From Bifidobacterium asteroides (GTDB lineage Bacteria > Actinomycetota > Actinomycetes > Actinomycetales > Bifidobacteriaceae), in NCBI RefSeq assembly GCF_019469425.1, contig NZ_CP048272.1:1612001-1676000 (forward strand): DNA of 64,000 nucleotides, read 5' to 3'. Position numbers and translations under genes: made by a program. Below, piece by piece: positions 47,516 through 56,218 of this stretch; within the stretch, counting starts at the first letter, position 1; each line of letters starts with the position of its first letter. The notes under the pieces were generated by a model, which saw only the letters and a list, made by a program, of their open reading frames with translations, had not been told where the DNA came from and did not search any database.

Positions 47516-49147
47516 TCAGGACTGCAGAGCGGCATATCGATCCAGAGTCAGCAGAATGGCCGACTGTCGGCGATCGAAGATCCGGGACCCTAAAGCGACC
47601 CCTATGGCAAGCACAATCAGACCGTTCGCCAGTGCGACCGGCACGGGCAGCCAGAGCGGAAGAATCCCGCCCCTGGTCATGACCGGCAATGCCACCAAGA
47701 AGGTGGGCAGCATGATCACCAGGCTAGCCAGCAACTGAAGCATCGGCAGGAAGCCTTGGGCGACAGCACGTCCCTGCGGTGAGGTAAAGGGCCGGTCCAT
47801 AGCGGGTACCGGATAAATCAGCAGGGCCGAGAAGACCTGGGCAACTCCCAACCCTGACAGGAGTAATCCTAAGGTCGCAACAAACAGATCCAGGGAGATG
47901 ATCAGATCTCGGCCGCCCTTCATCGCCCCGGACAATACCAAAGTCACCAGCCCAAGCAGGAGCATGCAGGGCATAGCCACGCTCAAATGGCTGCGGACAC
48001 GGGACAACCGGTCCTCGTGACCCTTCACTCCCGCCGCTATCTCCATGTGCAGGGCGAGCCCATCGTAGGCCAAGGCGTTGCCCTCGGGAATCTCCAGCAC
48101 CAGGGCGCCCAAAGCCGGTCCCAACCATAGCATCATGGGCATCTGGCGGAAGATCACCGCGTACAGAATCACCACAACCAGCAGAATCGGATAGCTAACA
48201 AGCTTGCGGGGGTCCTGACGAAGATAGATCAGCAATCGCGCGGCCATGGCATCCACAACGTCCCGGGACCGGCCCAGCATCCCCAGCCCCCTGGGGGCAG
48301 CCGACCGTTCGGCACTCGCCCCAGCATGCAAACGGTCATGACGCAGGCACAGCATGCCGATCATGAAGCAGAGAGCCAGGGTGGCCAGCTCCATGCACAG
48401 ACGTCCGACCAGAGCCCACCATGATCCCGAGAGGAAATCCTCCGGCAGGCGGACAGCGGCGCCTAGTGGCGTCCAGGCCAGTATGTCGGCCACGGACTTC
48501 AGGGAATCAATGTCGACCGCCGTGCCATCCATTATCCCGCTGCCCAGCAGAGAGGGCAGCGTGCACAAAAGCATGCTTATCATGGTGACCAGCAGATAGA
48601 GCCCGGATCGGGTGCGCCGGGAGGCTATCAGGGTACCGACCAGGTCCAAAACGGCCCGGGCCAAGGCCAGCATCACCATGACAGCCAGCAGGGCTGCGAT
48701 CAAAGCCACGATCGCGGCTCCGACACCCATGCGGACATAGATGGCCGTCAGAGCCAGGAAGCAGATAATACCAGTCAATCCCGCAGGCCCGGTCAGCCCG
48801 GCCAGGTAGAGCCCCACCTGCAGCTGGACGTCAGGAATCCCGTAAAGAACGAATCGCGAAGGGCTCAGGATCGACCCCTGGCCCAGAAAAGCCAGTTGAA
48901 TCAGGATTACACCCAGAGTCAGCCCGACCAGGAACAAGACCAATACGGTTCCCATACGCCGCTGGTCGTCCAGACCGGCACTGAGCATCCAGCCTCCCAA
49001 CGACAGCGCAGCCTGCCACGAGGCCAGGCAGATGCCTATGATCATGAGCAGGCTGATGATGGCGCCTACCATCTGCCAGGAGGAGTGCTTGATGGTTCCC
49101 CAGGTAATGGACCAGCGCATGGCGATGATGGTGAATGCCGCGTTCAT
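47516..49147 (-). CDS. ABC-2-type exporter membrane protein, unknown substrate
   Basis: 543 residues with about twelve predicted helices in two groups (30-250 and 310-525). Helix-rich segments such as VGAIISLLMIIGICLASW and LVTMISMLLCTLPSLLG are obvious. It starts with ATG overlapping the ATPase gene by four bases. No substrate-specific motif is recognised. Proximity to dacB suggests export of a wall component or peptide, but it could serve another role. Confidence 0.85.
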   Translation of the reverse strand: MNAAFTIIAMRWSITWGTIKHSSWQMVGAIISLLMIIGICLASWQAALSLGGWMLSAGLDDQRRMGTVLVLFLVGLTLGVILIQLAFLGQGSILSPSRFVLYGIPDVQLQVGLYLAGLTGPAGLTGIICFLALTAIYVRMGVGAAIVALIAALLAVMVMLALARAVLDLVGTLIASRRTRSGLYLLVTMISMLLCTLPSLLGSGIMDGTAVDIDSLKSVADILAWTPLGAAVRLPEDFLSGSWWALVGRLCMELATLALCFMIGMLCLRHDRLHAGASAERSAAPRGLGMLGRSRDVVDAMAARLLIYLRQDPRKLVSYPILLVVVILYAVIFRQMPMMLWLGPALGALVLEIPEGNALAYDGLALHMEIAAGVKGHEDRLSRVRSHLSVAMPCMLLLGLVTLVLSGAMKGGRDLIISLDLFVATLGLLLSGLGVAQVFSALLIYPVPAMDRPFTSPQGRAVAQGFLPMLQLLASLVIMLPTFLVALPVMTRGGILPLWLPVPVALANGLIVLAIGVALGSRIFDRRQSAILLTLDRYAALQS

Positions 49148-49989
49148 TCCGTCTTCTGGCCCTCCTCGGACCCGGAGCCGTTCAGCCAGGCGATTCTTTT
49201 AGCCTGGTGACGGCCGCCGACAAGCTCCAGGAAGCGATCCTCCAGATCCTCGCCGGCAGCGACCTGGCCCACCGTGCCGTCTGCCCGAACCAGACCATGG
49301 TTGATGATGGCCACATGGGTGCACATCCGCTCCACCAGGGCCATGACATGCGAGGAAATGACCACTGTTCCTCCGGTATCGACATACTCGGCAAGGATGT
49401 CTTTGAGATTGGCGCTAGAGACCGGGTCAACTGATTCGAAGGGCTCATCCAGCACCAGAAGCCTAGGGGAATGAATCATGGCTGTTGCCAGGCAGATCTT
49501 CTTGAGCATGCCCGACGAATAATCACAGACCCGCTTGCCGCCAGCATCAGTCAGATCGAAGGCGTCAAGCAGGTCCCTGGACCGGCCCAGCGCCTCACCG
49601 CGCGGCATCCGTCGAAGCATGCCCGAGTAAACCAGCAGTTGCAGACCCGTCAGCCTGTCGAAGATCTGATCGCTCTGGGGCATGACGCCGATGATGCGCT
49701 TGGCCGTGTCCACGTCCGACCATACGTCCCTGCCCAGGATCATCACATTGCCGGAGTCGGGCACCAGAAGTCCGGTCATCATGTTCAGCGTTGTGGTCTT
49801 CCCTGCACCATTGGGGCCGACTATCCCGTAAAAGGACCCCTTGGGAATGTCCAGAGAGAGGGCGTTGACAGCAGGCCGACCCCGATAGCATTTGACCAAG
49901 GCGCGGATAGAAACCGCTGCCTGCGGATCTGGCGGAGGGACCACTGCCGTCTGGGCGATCATGCTAGTTGCTTGCGCTTCGTCGGACAT
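49144..49989 (-). CDS. ABC transporter ATP-binding protein, exporter type
   Basis: 281 residues. A 25-residue N-terminal tail precedes the ATPase: Walker A GPNGAGKTTTLNMM, Q-loop GVMPQSDQIFDRL, Walker B LLVLDEPFESVDP, H-loop VVISSHVMALVERM. The signature is YSSGMLKKICLATAM rather than LSGGQ, a departure also found in some exporters of the YtrB/EcsA-like group. It is coupled to the membrane protein after it by overlap. Confidence 0.88.
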   Translation of the reverse strand: MSDEAQATSMIAQTAVVPPPDPQAAVSIRALVKCYRGRPAVNALSLDIPKGSFYGIVGPNGAGKTTTLNMMTGLLVPDSGNVMILGRDVWSDVDTAKRIIGVMPQSDQIFDRLTGLQLLVYSGMLRRMPRGEALGRSRDLLDAFDLTDAGGKRVCDYSSGMLKKICLATAMIHSPRLLVLDEPFESVDPVSSANLKDILAEYVDTGGTVVISSHVMALVERMCTHVAIINHGLVRADGTVGQVAAGEDLEDRFLELVGGRHQAKRIAWLNGSGSEEGQKTE

Positions 49990-50042
49990 GGCCTTAAGTC
50001 TAGCCTATCCCCATTTCGCTGTCGATTAATGGACTACTGTCC

Positions 50043-51278
50043 TTAATGCCCTGAATGCTCGATGGGCTTCCATCCCGGATTGGCAAAAATGGCCTGGAAG
50101 GAGATAGGCACGTAGCTGAGCATGAAGATGGGGAAGCTCAGGCAGTAAGCAAAAAGCTCCTTGTTGGATGCGCCGATCTTGTCCCGCTCGGCCAGCACGG
50201 TCAGGGCAGCCAGGCCCATCATGGCCAGGACGCCCAGAATCCCAGCCGCTATGCCATCGATCAGGCTGGTCACCTGACTGGTCCAGGTCACGAAGCCCAG
50301 AGCCGGGAAGAGCAGGCCGAAGAAGCATCGGACCAGGCCCAAGACCGTCAGAGGACAGATCAGGATGGTCAGATCCACGGCAGAGAAGTCGCGTTCACGA
50401 AAGGCCCGGGAGATCAAGGCAGGCCCGTAGTAGCGGAAGACCTGAAGGAAGCCCTTGCTCCAGCGCAGCCGCTGCCGCCAGCTCTGCTTGAAGGTGACCG
50501 GCTGCTCGTCATAGAGGATAGCGGTTCCGCAATAGCCGATGCGCTCGCCGTGCAGAACCGAATCCATGGTGAACTCCAGGTCCTCGGTCAGCAGGTGGAA
50601 CTTCCAGCCGTTATTGCGCTCCATAACCTCCCTGGAGAACATGAACCCGGTGCCGCCAACATGGCAACTGGAGCCGATGACCATCCTTGAGGTGTTGAGG
50701 AAGCGCGATTCGCGTATGAACCACAGGGCCGAGCCTGAGGAGACCCAGTTGTCCGAGAAGTTGACCGAGTTTCGGTAGCTGGTCAGTATGCGGAAGCCGG
50801 ACTGGAAGGCTTTGTTCATCTCTTCTATGTAATGGCAGTCCAGGATGTTGTCCGCATCGAAGACGAAATAGGCATCATAGCGGGAATCAAGACCCCGATC
50901 GAGTATCTGCTCCAGCAGGAAGGTCAGGGCGTAGCCCTTGCCCACCCGGGCCGGGTCCTGCCGCTCGACCACATGGCAGCCCAGGGATCTGGCCAGCCCA
51001 GCGGTGTTGTCAGTGCAGTTGTCAGCTACCAGCCATATGTCGACCATGGAGAATGGATAGGTCTGCTCCTTGATGGAGTTGATCAGATGACCAACCACCT
51101 GCTCCTCGTTGCGAGCGGAAATAAGGACGGCGAACCGCTTGTCGAAGGGAGCATCGGGAAAGACCACCGGCTTGGAGACGAAAGAGATGACGATGCAGAT
51201 GGCCTGGTAGACGATGCCCACCCCGCCCAGCAGCACCATCAGTACGTCCAATACTTTGAGCAGAGCCATCAGCGCCAC
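50043..51278 (-). CDS. Membrane-bound family-2 glycosyltransferase (processive type)
   Basis: 411 residues. An N-terminal helix (about 5-35) leads to a GT-A domain with ISARNEEQVVGHLI, the Asp in LVADNCTDNTAG, the DxD-like FVFDADN, the acceptor Asp in LLTEDLEF and Q-x-x-R-W in SWRQRLRWSKGF. Four C-terminal helices follow (about 290-395). This is the layout of cellulose, hyaluronan and poly-GlcNAc synthases, so a surface polysaccharide or glycan is likely. It overlaps the AI-2E-type gene upstream. Confidence 0.88.
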   Translation of the reverse strand: MALMALLKVLDVLMVLLGGVGIVYQAICIVISFVSKPVVFPDAPFDKRFAVLISARNEEQVVGHLINSIKEQTYPFSMVDIWLVADNCTDNTAGLARSLGCHVVERQDPARVGKGYALTFLLEQILDRGLDSRYDAYFVFDADNILDCHYIEEMNKAFQSGFRILTSYRNSVNFSDNWVSSGSALWFIRESRFLNTSRMVIGSSCHVGGTGFMFSREVMERNNGWKFHLLTEDLEFTMDSVLHGERIGYCGTAILYDEQPVTFKQSWRQRLRWSKGFLQVFRYYGPALISRAFRERDFSAVDLTILICPLTVLGLVRCFFGLLFPALGFVTWTSQVTSLIDGIAAGILGVLAMMGLAALTVLAERDKIGASNKELFAYCLSFPIFMLSYVPISFQAIFANPGWKPIEHSGH

Positions 51279-52708
51279 TCCTTGCGGGGGTTGTCCTCCC
51301 CCTCGGGGGCATCGTCCCCGGTCTCGGTACCCCTGAGCGGCCTGTGCCTTACTGGGGCCGAGGCGGACTTGGGTATGGGCACCGTGGCTGACTCGTCCAG
51401 GTCCTTGGCCGTCGGTGAGGATGTCGGGTAGAGCTGGCTGGCAATGGTCATGACAGGGTCGTCCACTCGAACCCTGGCACTGGTCCCCTTGGCGGACCGG
51501 CTGCCCACGTGGCTGGCCACCGGCTGGACCACGTGCTCGTTGAAGGCCTCGACGCCCTCAACCACCTTGGACTTGCCGACAGGCTTGGGATCCTGCATGA
51601 GCGGGGAGTCAATCAGCTCGTAATGCTTGACCGAAGCCGAGAAGATGGCCTGGAAGCTGGCCGCCAGAGGCAGAGCCAGGAAAGCGCCAAGGGCGCCGAA
51701 GACCGCGCCCAGTGCCAGTACGGACAGGAAGGCGATGGCCGGGTTGAGGTCCATGGTCCGCTGTGAGATCTTGGGGGCCAGGATCATGTTTTCGATCTGC
51801 TGGTAGATGATGATGTAGACCAGCACAATAACAGCCACCAGCAGTCCGCGGCTCCCCCAGGCCACCACAATGGGAACGGCCCCGCCTATGTAGGTGCCGA
51901 TAGTGGGCACGAACTGGGACACCAGCCCGCAGAAGAGGGCCAACGGCAGCCAATAGGGCACTTTGAGGATGACCAGGAAGACCGACATGCAGGCTGCAGA
52001 GATAAGCGCCAGGATGGTCCTGCTGAACAGGAAGCTGGAGATTTGGTCCTGGGCGATAGTCCAGACGAAGAGGAAGCGGCGCTGGCTCCTGGGGGCCAGC
52101 CACTGGCAGAGGCTGCGGCGCAGCTTGGGGCCTGCAGCGGAGATGTAGTAGATGACCAGCAGAACGGTCATGATATTGATGAAGGACCCCGCCAGCCCCA
52201 CGGTGGTGGTCAAGGCCTGCCCAGCGAAGTCGGTCACCCAGGATGTCTGAATGTTCTTGACGATCTCCCCGCCCAGATCCTGCATGGCCGGCAGGTGCCA
52301 GGGGGTGCGGCTGGCGATGAATTCCGCCACCTGCTCATAGAGGGCCGGCAAGCTGTTGGCCATGCCGATGACCTGCTGGACCAGCAGATTGCCGAACATG
52401 CCCAGGAGGACGATCACAATAATGATCAGGCCTATCAGGGTGACCGCCGAGGCCGCTCCCCGCCGCCAGCCATGCCTGACCAGCCTGAGCACCAGGGGCT
52501 CCATGGCCAGGGAAACGAAGATGGCGATCACCACATCCAGCACCAGGAATTCGATCTTCCACCAGGAGGAGTATGCGAACCAGGCCAGGAAGACGGCTAT
52601 GACCACGTAGAGAAGGGCGCGGCCGAACCATTCCGGAGGTCGGCGCGGATCCCCCTTGGGCGGGAAGACCGTCGCGAAATCGAAGCGCTGCTTTTGCTCG
52701 TTGGCCAT
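51269..52708 (-). CDS. AI-2E family (PerM-type) membrane transporter
   Basis: 479 residues from ATG 52708 (52717 is an alternative). The typical eight helices are seen with AMEPLVLRLVRHGWRRGAAS near the N-terminus and the signature PYWLPLALFCGLVSQFVPTIGTYIGG, then QQIENMILAPKISQRTMDLNP. The C-terminal 110 residues are hydrophilic. Family members export AI-2 or act as Na/H antiporters, and here the substrate is unknown. It overlaps the downstream glycosyltransferase and is divergent from another one. Confidence 0.88.
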   Translation of the reverse strand: MANEQKQRFDFATVFPPKGDPRRPPEWFGRALLYVVIAVFLAWFAYSSWWKIEFLVLDVVIAIFVSLAMEPLVLRLVRHGWRRGAASAVTLIGLIIIVIVLLGMFGNLLVQQVIGMANSLPALYEQVAEFIASRTPWHLPAMQDLGGEIVKNIQTSWVTDFAGQALTTTVGLAGSFINIMTVLLVIYYISAAGPKLRRSLCQWLAPRSQRRFLFVWTIAQDQISSFLFSRTILALISAACMSVFLVILKVPYWLPLALFCGLVSQFVPTIGTYIGGAVPIVVAWGSRGLLVAVIVLVYIIIYQQIENMILAPKISQRTMDLNPAIAFLSVLALGAVFGALGAFLALPLAASFQAIFSASVKHYELIDSPLMQDPKPVGKSKVVEGVEAFNEHVVQPVASHVGSRSAKGTSARVRVDDPVMTIASQLYPTSSPTAKDLDESATVPIPKSASAPVRHRPLRGTETGDDAPEGEDNPRKEWR

Positions 52709-52798
52709 ATGTTCCATTATCCCAAGATGGCTGACATGGCAGGCTATGGGACGCAGGTTGAGCCGACGGTGTATCCGGGCACACGTATCCTGAGAGGT

Positions 52799-53692
52799 AT
52801 GTTGACCGTTTCCATAGTCATACCCGCCTGGAATGAGGAAGAACGCATTGAAGACTGCCTCCTGAACGCCACCAGGCAGAGCCAGGCACCCAAGGAGGTG
52901 CTGGTAGTCGACAACCGCTCCACGGACGCAACGGCCTCCATCGTCGAAAAATTCATCGATCAGCACCCTGACCAGCATGTCAAGCTCCTCCGCCAGGACA
53001 GCGAGCAGGGGTTGATCCCCACCCGCAATTACGGACTTGACCGGGCCACCGGCGACGTGTTGGGCCGGATTGATGCCGACTGCATGCTTCGTCCCAACTG
53101 GGTCGAAGTGGTCTCAGGCATCTTCACCCGGGACCCCAAGGCCATGGGCGCCACCGGGCCAGTGGCTTATTACGACATGCCGGGCAAGCGGATCGGGCTC
53201 AAGGGCGACAACACCATTCGCCGGGCCATCTACCGGGCGGACGACGGGCAATACCTGCTATACGGTTCCAATATGGCCCTGCGCGCCACGGCCTGGCGGG
53301 CCATACGCAACCAGGTCTGCAGGGACAAGGAGGACATCATGCACGAAGATGTCGATATCTCTTTGCATTTGATCGACCAGGGGTTCAAGACGGTCTATTG
53401 CAAGGACATGAATGTGGGCATCAGCGCCCGCCGGATGGACACCTCTTTCACATCCTTCCGCCACTACATGCAGCGCTTCAAAAACACCTTCGACGCCCAC
53501 CCTCAGCACACCCGGGAGCAGAAGCCCGAGCACACCCTCTACGCCATCTACCCGATCCTGCGAGCCTTCTACCCCGTCTACCAGAAGTACCTGGAATCCG
53601 CCGACATCAACCCTGCGGAACGTGTCTGGATCCGCGAACAGATGGAGCTCTTCCACCGGCGCGACCAGGAGTTGGACCAGGAGGACCACTGA
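52799..53692 (+). CDS. Family-2 glycosyltransferase, soluble
   Basis: 297 residues beginning MLTVSIVIPAWNEEERIEDC, the standard GT2 N-terminus. Further elements are VVDNRSTDATASIVEK, RNYGLDRATGDVLGRIDADC (DxD-type) and DIMHEDVDISLHL (acceptor Asp). No membrane helix is visible. TATCCT lies 8 bases before the ATG, so the transcript may be leaderless. It is divergent from the AI-2E/GT2 pair, suggesting a small surface-glycan locus. Confidence 0.87.
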   Translation: MLTVSIVIPAWNEEERIEDCLLNATRQSQAPKEVLVVDNRSTDATASIVEKFIDQHPDQHVKLLRQDSEQGLIPTRNYGLDRATGDVLGRIDADCMLRPNWVEVVSGIFTRDPKAMGATGPVAYYDMPGKRIGLKGDNTIRRAIYRADDGQYLLYGSNMALRATAWRAIRNQVCRDKEDIMHEDVDISLHLIDQGFKTVYCKDMNVGISARRMDTSFTSFRHYMQRFKNTFDAHPQHTREQKPEHTLYAIYPILRAFYPVYQKYLESADINPAERVWIREQMELFHRRDQELDQEDH

Positions 53693-53752
53693 CCAGCGGA
53701 CGGCACACCAGGCTTGCCTGGTCCATAGGGTGCGGGTATCATGGGCATGTTC

Positions 53753-53824
53753 GCCCCCGTCGTCTAACGGTTAGGACACCAGACTTTCAATCTGACAGCG
53801 AGAGTTCGACTCTCTCCGGGGGTA
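53753..53824 (+). tRNA. tRNA-Glu (TTC)
   Basis: 72 bases, with acceptor GCCCCCG pairing CGGGGGT, anticodon loop CTTTCAA (TTC), anticodon stem CCAGA/TCTGA-type and T-loop TTCGACT. CCA is not encoded. Confidence 0.95.
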
Positions 53825-54131
53825 CAAGTCACAGGGTTGAAAAATGCCGGATACCGCCGCTCAGCAGATTCGGACAAGATTCAGCGCAAAAACAGAATCG
53901 GGCTGTTTCTGGTCATATCAGGCTAAGATAGCGCGTACTCATAGTACACGCTTATAAATAATCGGCTCCGACAGAAATTCCCTATCAAAACGACGACTTG
54001 CTTGTTTGAATTTCTGCAGCTTTGCGTGGTGCAGTCTACGAGCATGCATAAGCAACCAAACCTGTTGCCATCATTAGGCCAGCCCGAATCGTCCTGGCCA
54101 GCCATGAGCGATGACTGCAACTGATGGGCGC
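53825..54131. other. AT-richer gap after tRNA-Glu
   Basis: About 300 bases with lower GC than the flanks and no convincing gene. tRNA 3' ends are common integration sites, but no repeat of the tRNA end was seen downstream, so there is no support for an inserted element. Confidence 0.5.
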
Positions 54132-55664
54132 TTACCGGAGGGAATCCAAAACCGGATATAACCGTCGGAACCGGTTGTAACCGTCATCATACACATGGCG
54201 GTTTGCGTCATCGGGTGCATAGACCCGTCCAACAAGGTTCGCTTCCACCATCTTTTCCAAGGCCTGCAGATCGGGCCGGGAAGACGAGCCTGTCTGTTTG
54301 CCGACAGAGACCAGCTCAGCCAAGGCCGCTGCTGGCATGAGGTGGGCATTATCAAGCACCCGAATGGGCGCGTCAAGGATATCCGCCAGCATCCGGCACC
54401 ACAGGGGCTCATGGGTGCCGCCACCAATCAGGGTGACACGTTCGATAGGCGTGCCCAGCAGGTCAAGCCCCTGGCGAATCGAATAGGACACGCCCTCCAG
54501 CGCCGCTCGGGCAAGGTCGCTTGCCGCAGTCTCGGAAGAAATGCCGACATAAGCTCCACGAATCGAAGGATTCATCATCGGGAAGCGCTCCCCCACCAGA
54601 TAGGGCAGGCAAATCACACCGCGCGCTCCTGCTGGACTGGATTCCAGCAAGTGCCCCATGCGCCGATAGTGGTCGTCGTCGGCCTCGGTCGGGCTGCCCC
54701 CTGCAAAGACCCCGGCAGCCCAAGCATGCACATTGCCGGCATTGAGGAAAGGCACCGTATTGATGATGCTGTCAGTGTTCAGATAGGCCAGATTGACCAT
54801 TCCAGGGCGGTCAGCTACAGCCCGGTCTGTCACTGTGGCGATCCACCCGGATGTGCCCAGGTTGATATTGAACTGACCAGGATGGAATACCCCGCCGACC
54901 AAGGTGGATGCCCCAGCATCCCCCATTCCCGCATAGACTGTGGTTCCCGGAGCAAACCCCGTGGCAGCGGATGCGCCCGGCCTACTGGCGCCAACGCTCT
55001 CCCATGGCCAATAGAGCTCCGGGAAGATTGCGGCATCCACGCCCGATGCATCCAGGATGTCCCTTCTCCACGTCCGCGAGCGCAGATCCATGGCACCTGC
55101 CGTCGAACAGGCCGTCACATCGCCGCAGTAGACACCGGTCAACCACCAAATCAGATAATCCTTGACATCGATGAGCACATGGCGAACCTGCGTATACCGG
55201 TCTGGCTGATGTCTGGACATCCATATCAGCTTGGCTACAGGCAGGGACCCATCGCACGGGTTCCCCACTCGAGCGCGGAAGGACTCAGCCCCGTAAGCTT
55301 CAGCCAGCTCGGCAGACTCTTCCTCGGCTCTGCCGTCCGCGTATAGGATTGCTGGCCCGACGGGTTGTCCCTGCGCATCCAGAGCAATCAGGTCCTGCAT
55401 CTGCCCGCTCATGATGATACCGGTTATCTGGTCGCTCTTGAAGTGCTCGATGCTCCGACCGGCTCTGGCCAAAAGGTCACGTGACACCTCGATAAAGACC
55501 TGCAGCCAATCCTCAGGATTCTGTTCGATACGCCCGTCACCCGCGTCAATCGGCAGAAGGCCGCTGGACGCGCACACCCTGGCGGAACCCTGGTCATCCA
55601 CAAGAACGGCCTTGACCTGCGTGGTCCCCACGTCAAATGCGGCTGTATAGGTCATACCGGTCAT
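54132..55664 (-). CDS. FGGY-family carbohydrate kinase (xylulokinase-like)
   Basis: Sugar kinase of 510 residues from ATG 55664 (55655 also possible). The N-terminal ATPase fold shows AAFDVGTTQVKAVLVDDQG, and the second domain shows GMGDAGASTLVGGV, NLGTSGWIATV and VTLIGGGTHEPLWCRMLADI, the FGGY signature. The xylulokinase substrate motif GQMHG is replaced by GQMQDLIALD, so the sugar may differ from xylulose. No transporter or isomerase gene is adjacent. Confidence 0.88.
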   Translation of the reverse strand: MTGMTYTAAFDVGTTQVKAVLVDDQGSARVCASSGLLPIDAGDGRIEQNPEDWLQVFIEVSRDLLARAGRSIEHFKSDQITGIIMSGQMQDLIALDAQGQPVGPAILYADGRAEEESAELAEAYGAESFRARVGNPCDGSLPVAKLIWMSRHQPDRYTQVRHVLIDVKDYLIWWLTGVYCGDVTACSTAGAMDLRSRTWRRDILDASGVDAAIFPELYWPWESVGASRPGASAATGFAPGTTVYAGMGDAGASTLVGGVFHPGQFNINLGTSGWIATVTDRAVADRPGMVNLAYLNTDSIINTVPFLNAGNVHAWAAGVFAGGSPTEADDDHYRRMGHLLESSPAGARGVICLPYLVGERFPMMNPSIRGAYVGISSETAASDLARAALEGVSYSIRQGLDLLGTPIERVTLIGGGTHEPLWCRMLADILDAPIRVLDNAHLMPAAALAELVSVGKQTGSSSRPDLQALEKMVEANLVGRVYAPDDANRHVYDDGYNRFRRLYPVLDSLR

Positions 55665-55721
55665 CCTAGGCTTTCCCAGCCGCCCAGATGCCGACATGAT
55701 CTCGTATGTGGACTGACGCAG

Positions 55722-56108
55722 TCACCCCTGGACCCCTGACCAGTCCACCACTGCTTCGACATTGTTCCCGTCCGGATCCAAGACGAAGGCCGAATAGTAC
55801 TTGGCATGATAATCCCGCAGCCCTGGAGCACCATTGTCGCGGCCACCGGCAGCGAGCGCCTCCCTGTAGAAGGCATCCACAGTTGCAGCATCAGCGGCCC
55901 TGAAGGCTATGTGGGTCACCGGCGAGCCAGTCTTGTCCCCGCGCGGCGTCAGATAAAAGTCCGAGTGGGCCCCATCATCCTCTGCACCGAATCCAATGGT
56001 GGGCTCATGGTGGGCCTTGGCCACGTACCCCAACGGAGCCAGGGCTTTGCTATAGAAATCGATGGAGGCCTGGATGTCCCGAACCTTCAGCGTCAGATGA
56101 TCAATCAT
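55722..56108 (-). CDS. Glyoxalase/bleomycin-resistance (VOC) family protein
   Basis: 128 residues from the ATG at 56108. The first half carries MIDHLTLKVRDIQASIDFYS and the second VTHIAFRAADAATVDAFYRE, the two beta-alpha-beta-beta-beta modules. The C-terminal YYSAFVLDPDGNNVEAVVDW carries the metal-ligand Glu. Members bind metals and small molecules, and no substrate can be named. The gene is on its own between the sugar kinase and the GTPase. Confidence 0.87.
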   Translation of the reverse strand: MIDHLTLKVRDIQASIDFYSKALAPLGYVAKAHHEPTIGFGAEDDGAHSDFYLTPRGDKTGSPVTHIAFRAADAATVDAFYREALAAGGRDNGAPGLRDYHAKYYSAFVLDPDGNNVEAVVDWSGVQG

Positions 56109-56218
56109 GTCCGTAATTCTATGTGGATCATCAACCAACAATGGCAGATCGCCCAGAATGATCTTTCCCCTACCGCTCGATGCCGGGGATGGTCAAGCGC
56201 AAATCTCAAAGCTGTGTT

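Noticed and set aside
53753-54131. Integration site at tRNA-Glu
   Set aside because: No direct repeat of the tRNA end and no integrase gene were seen nearby.
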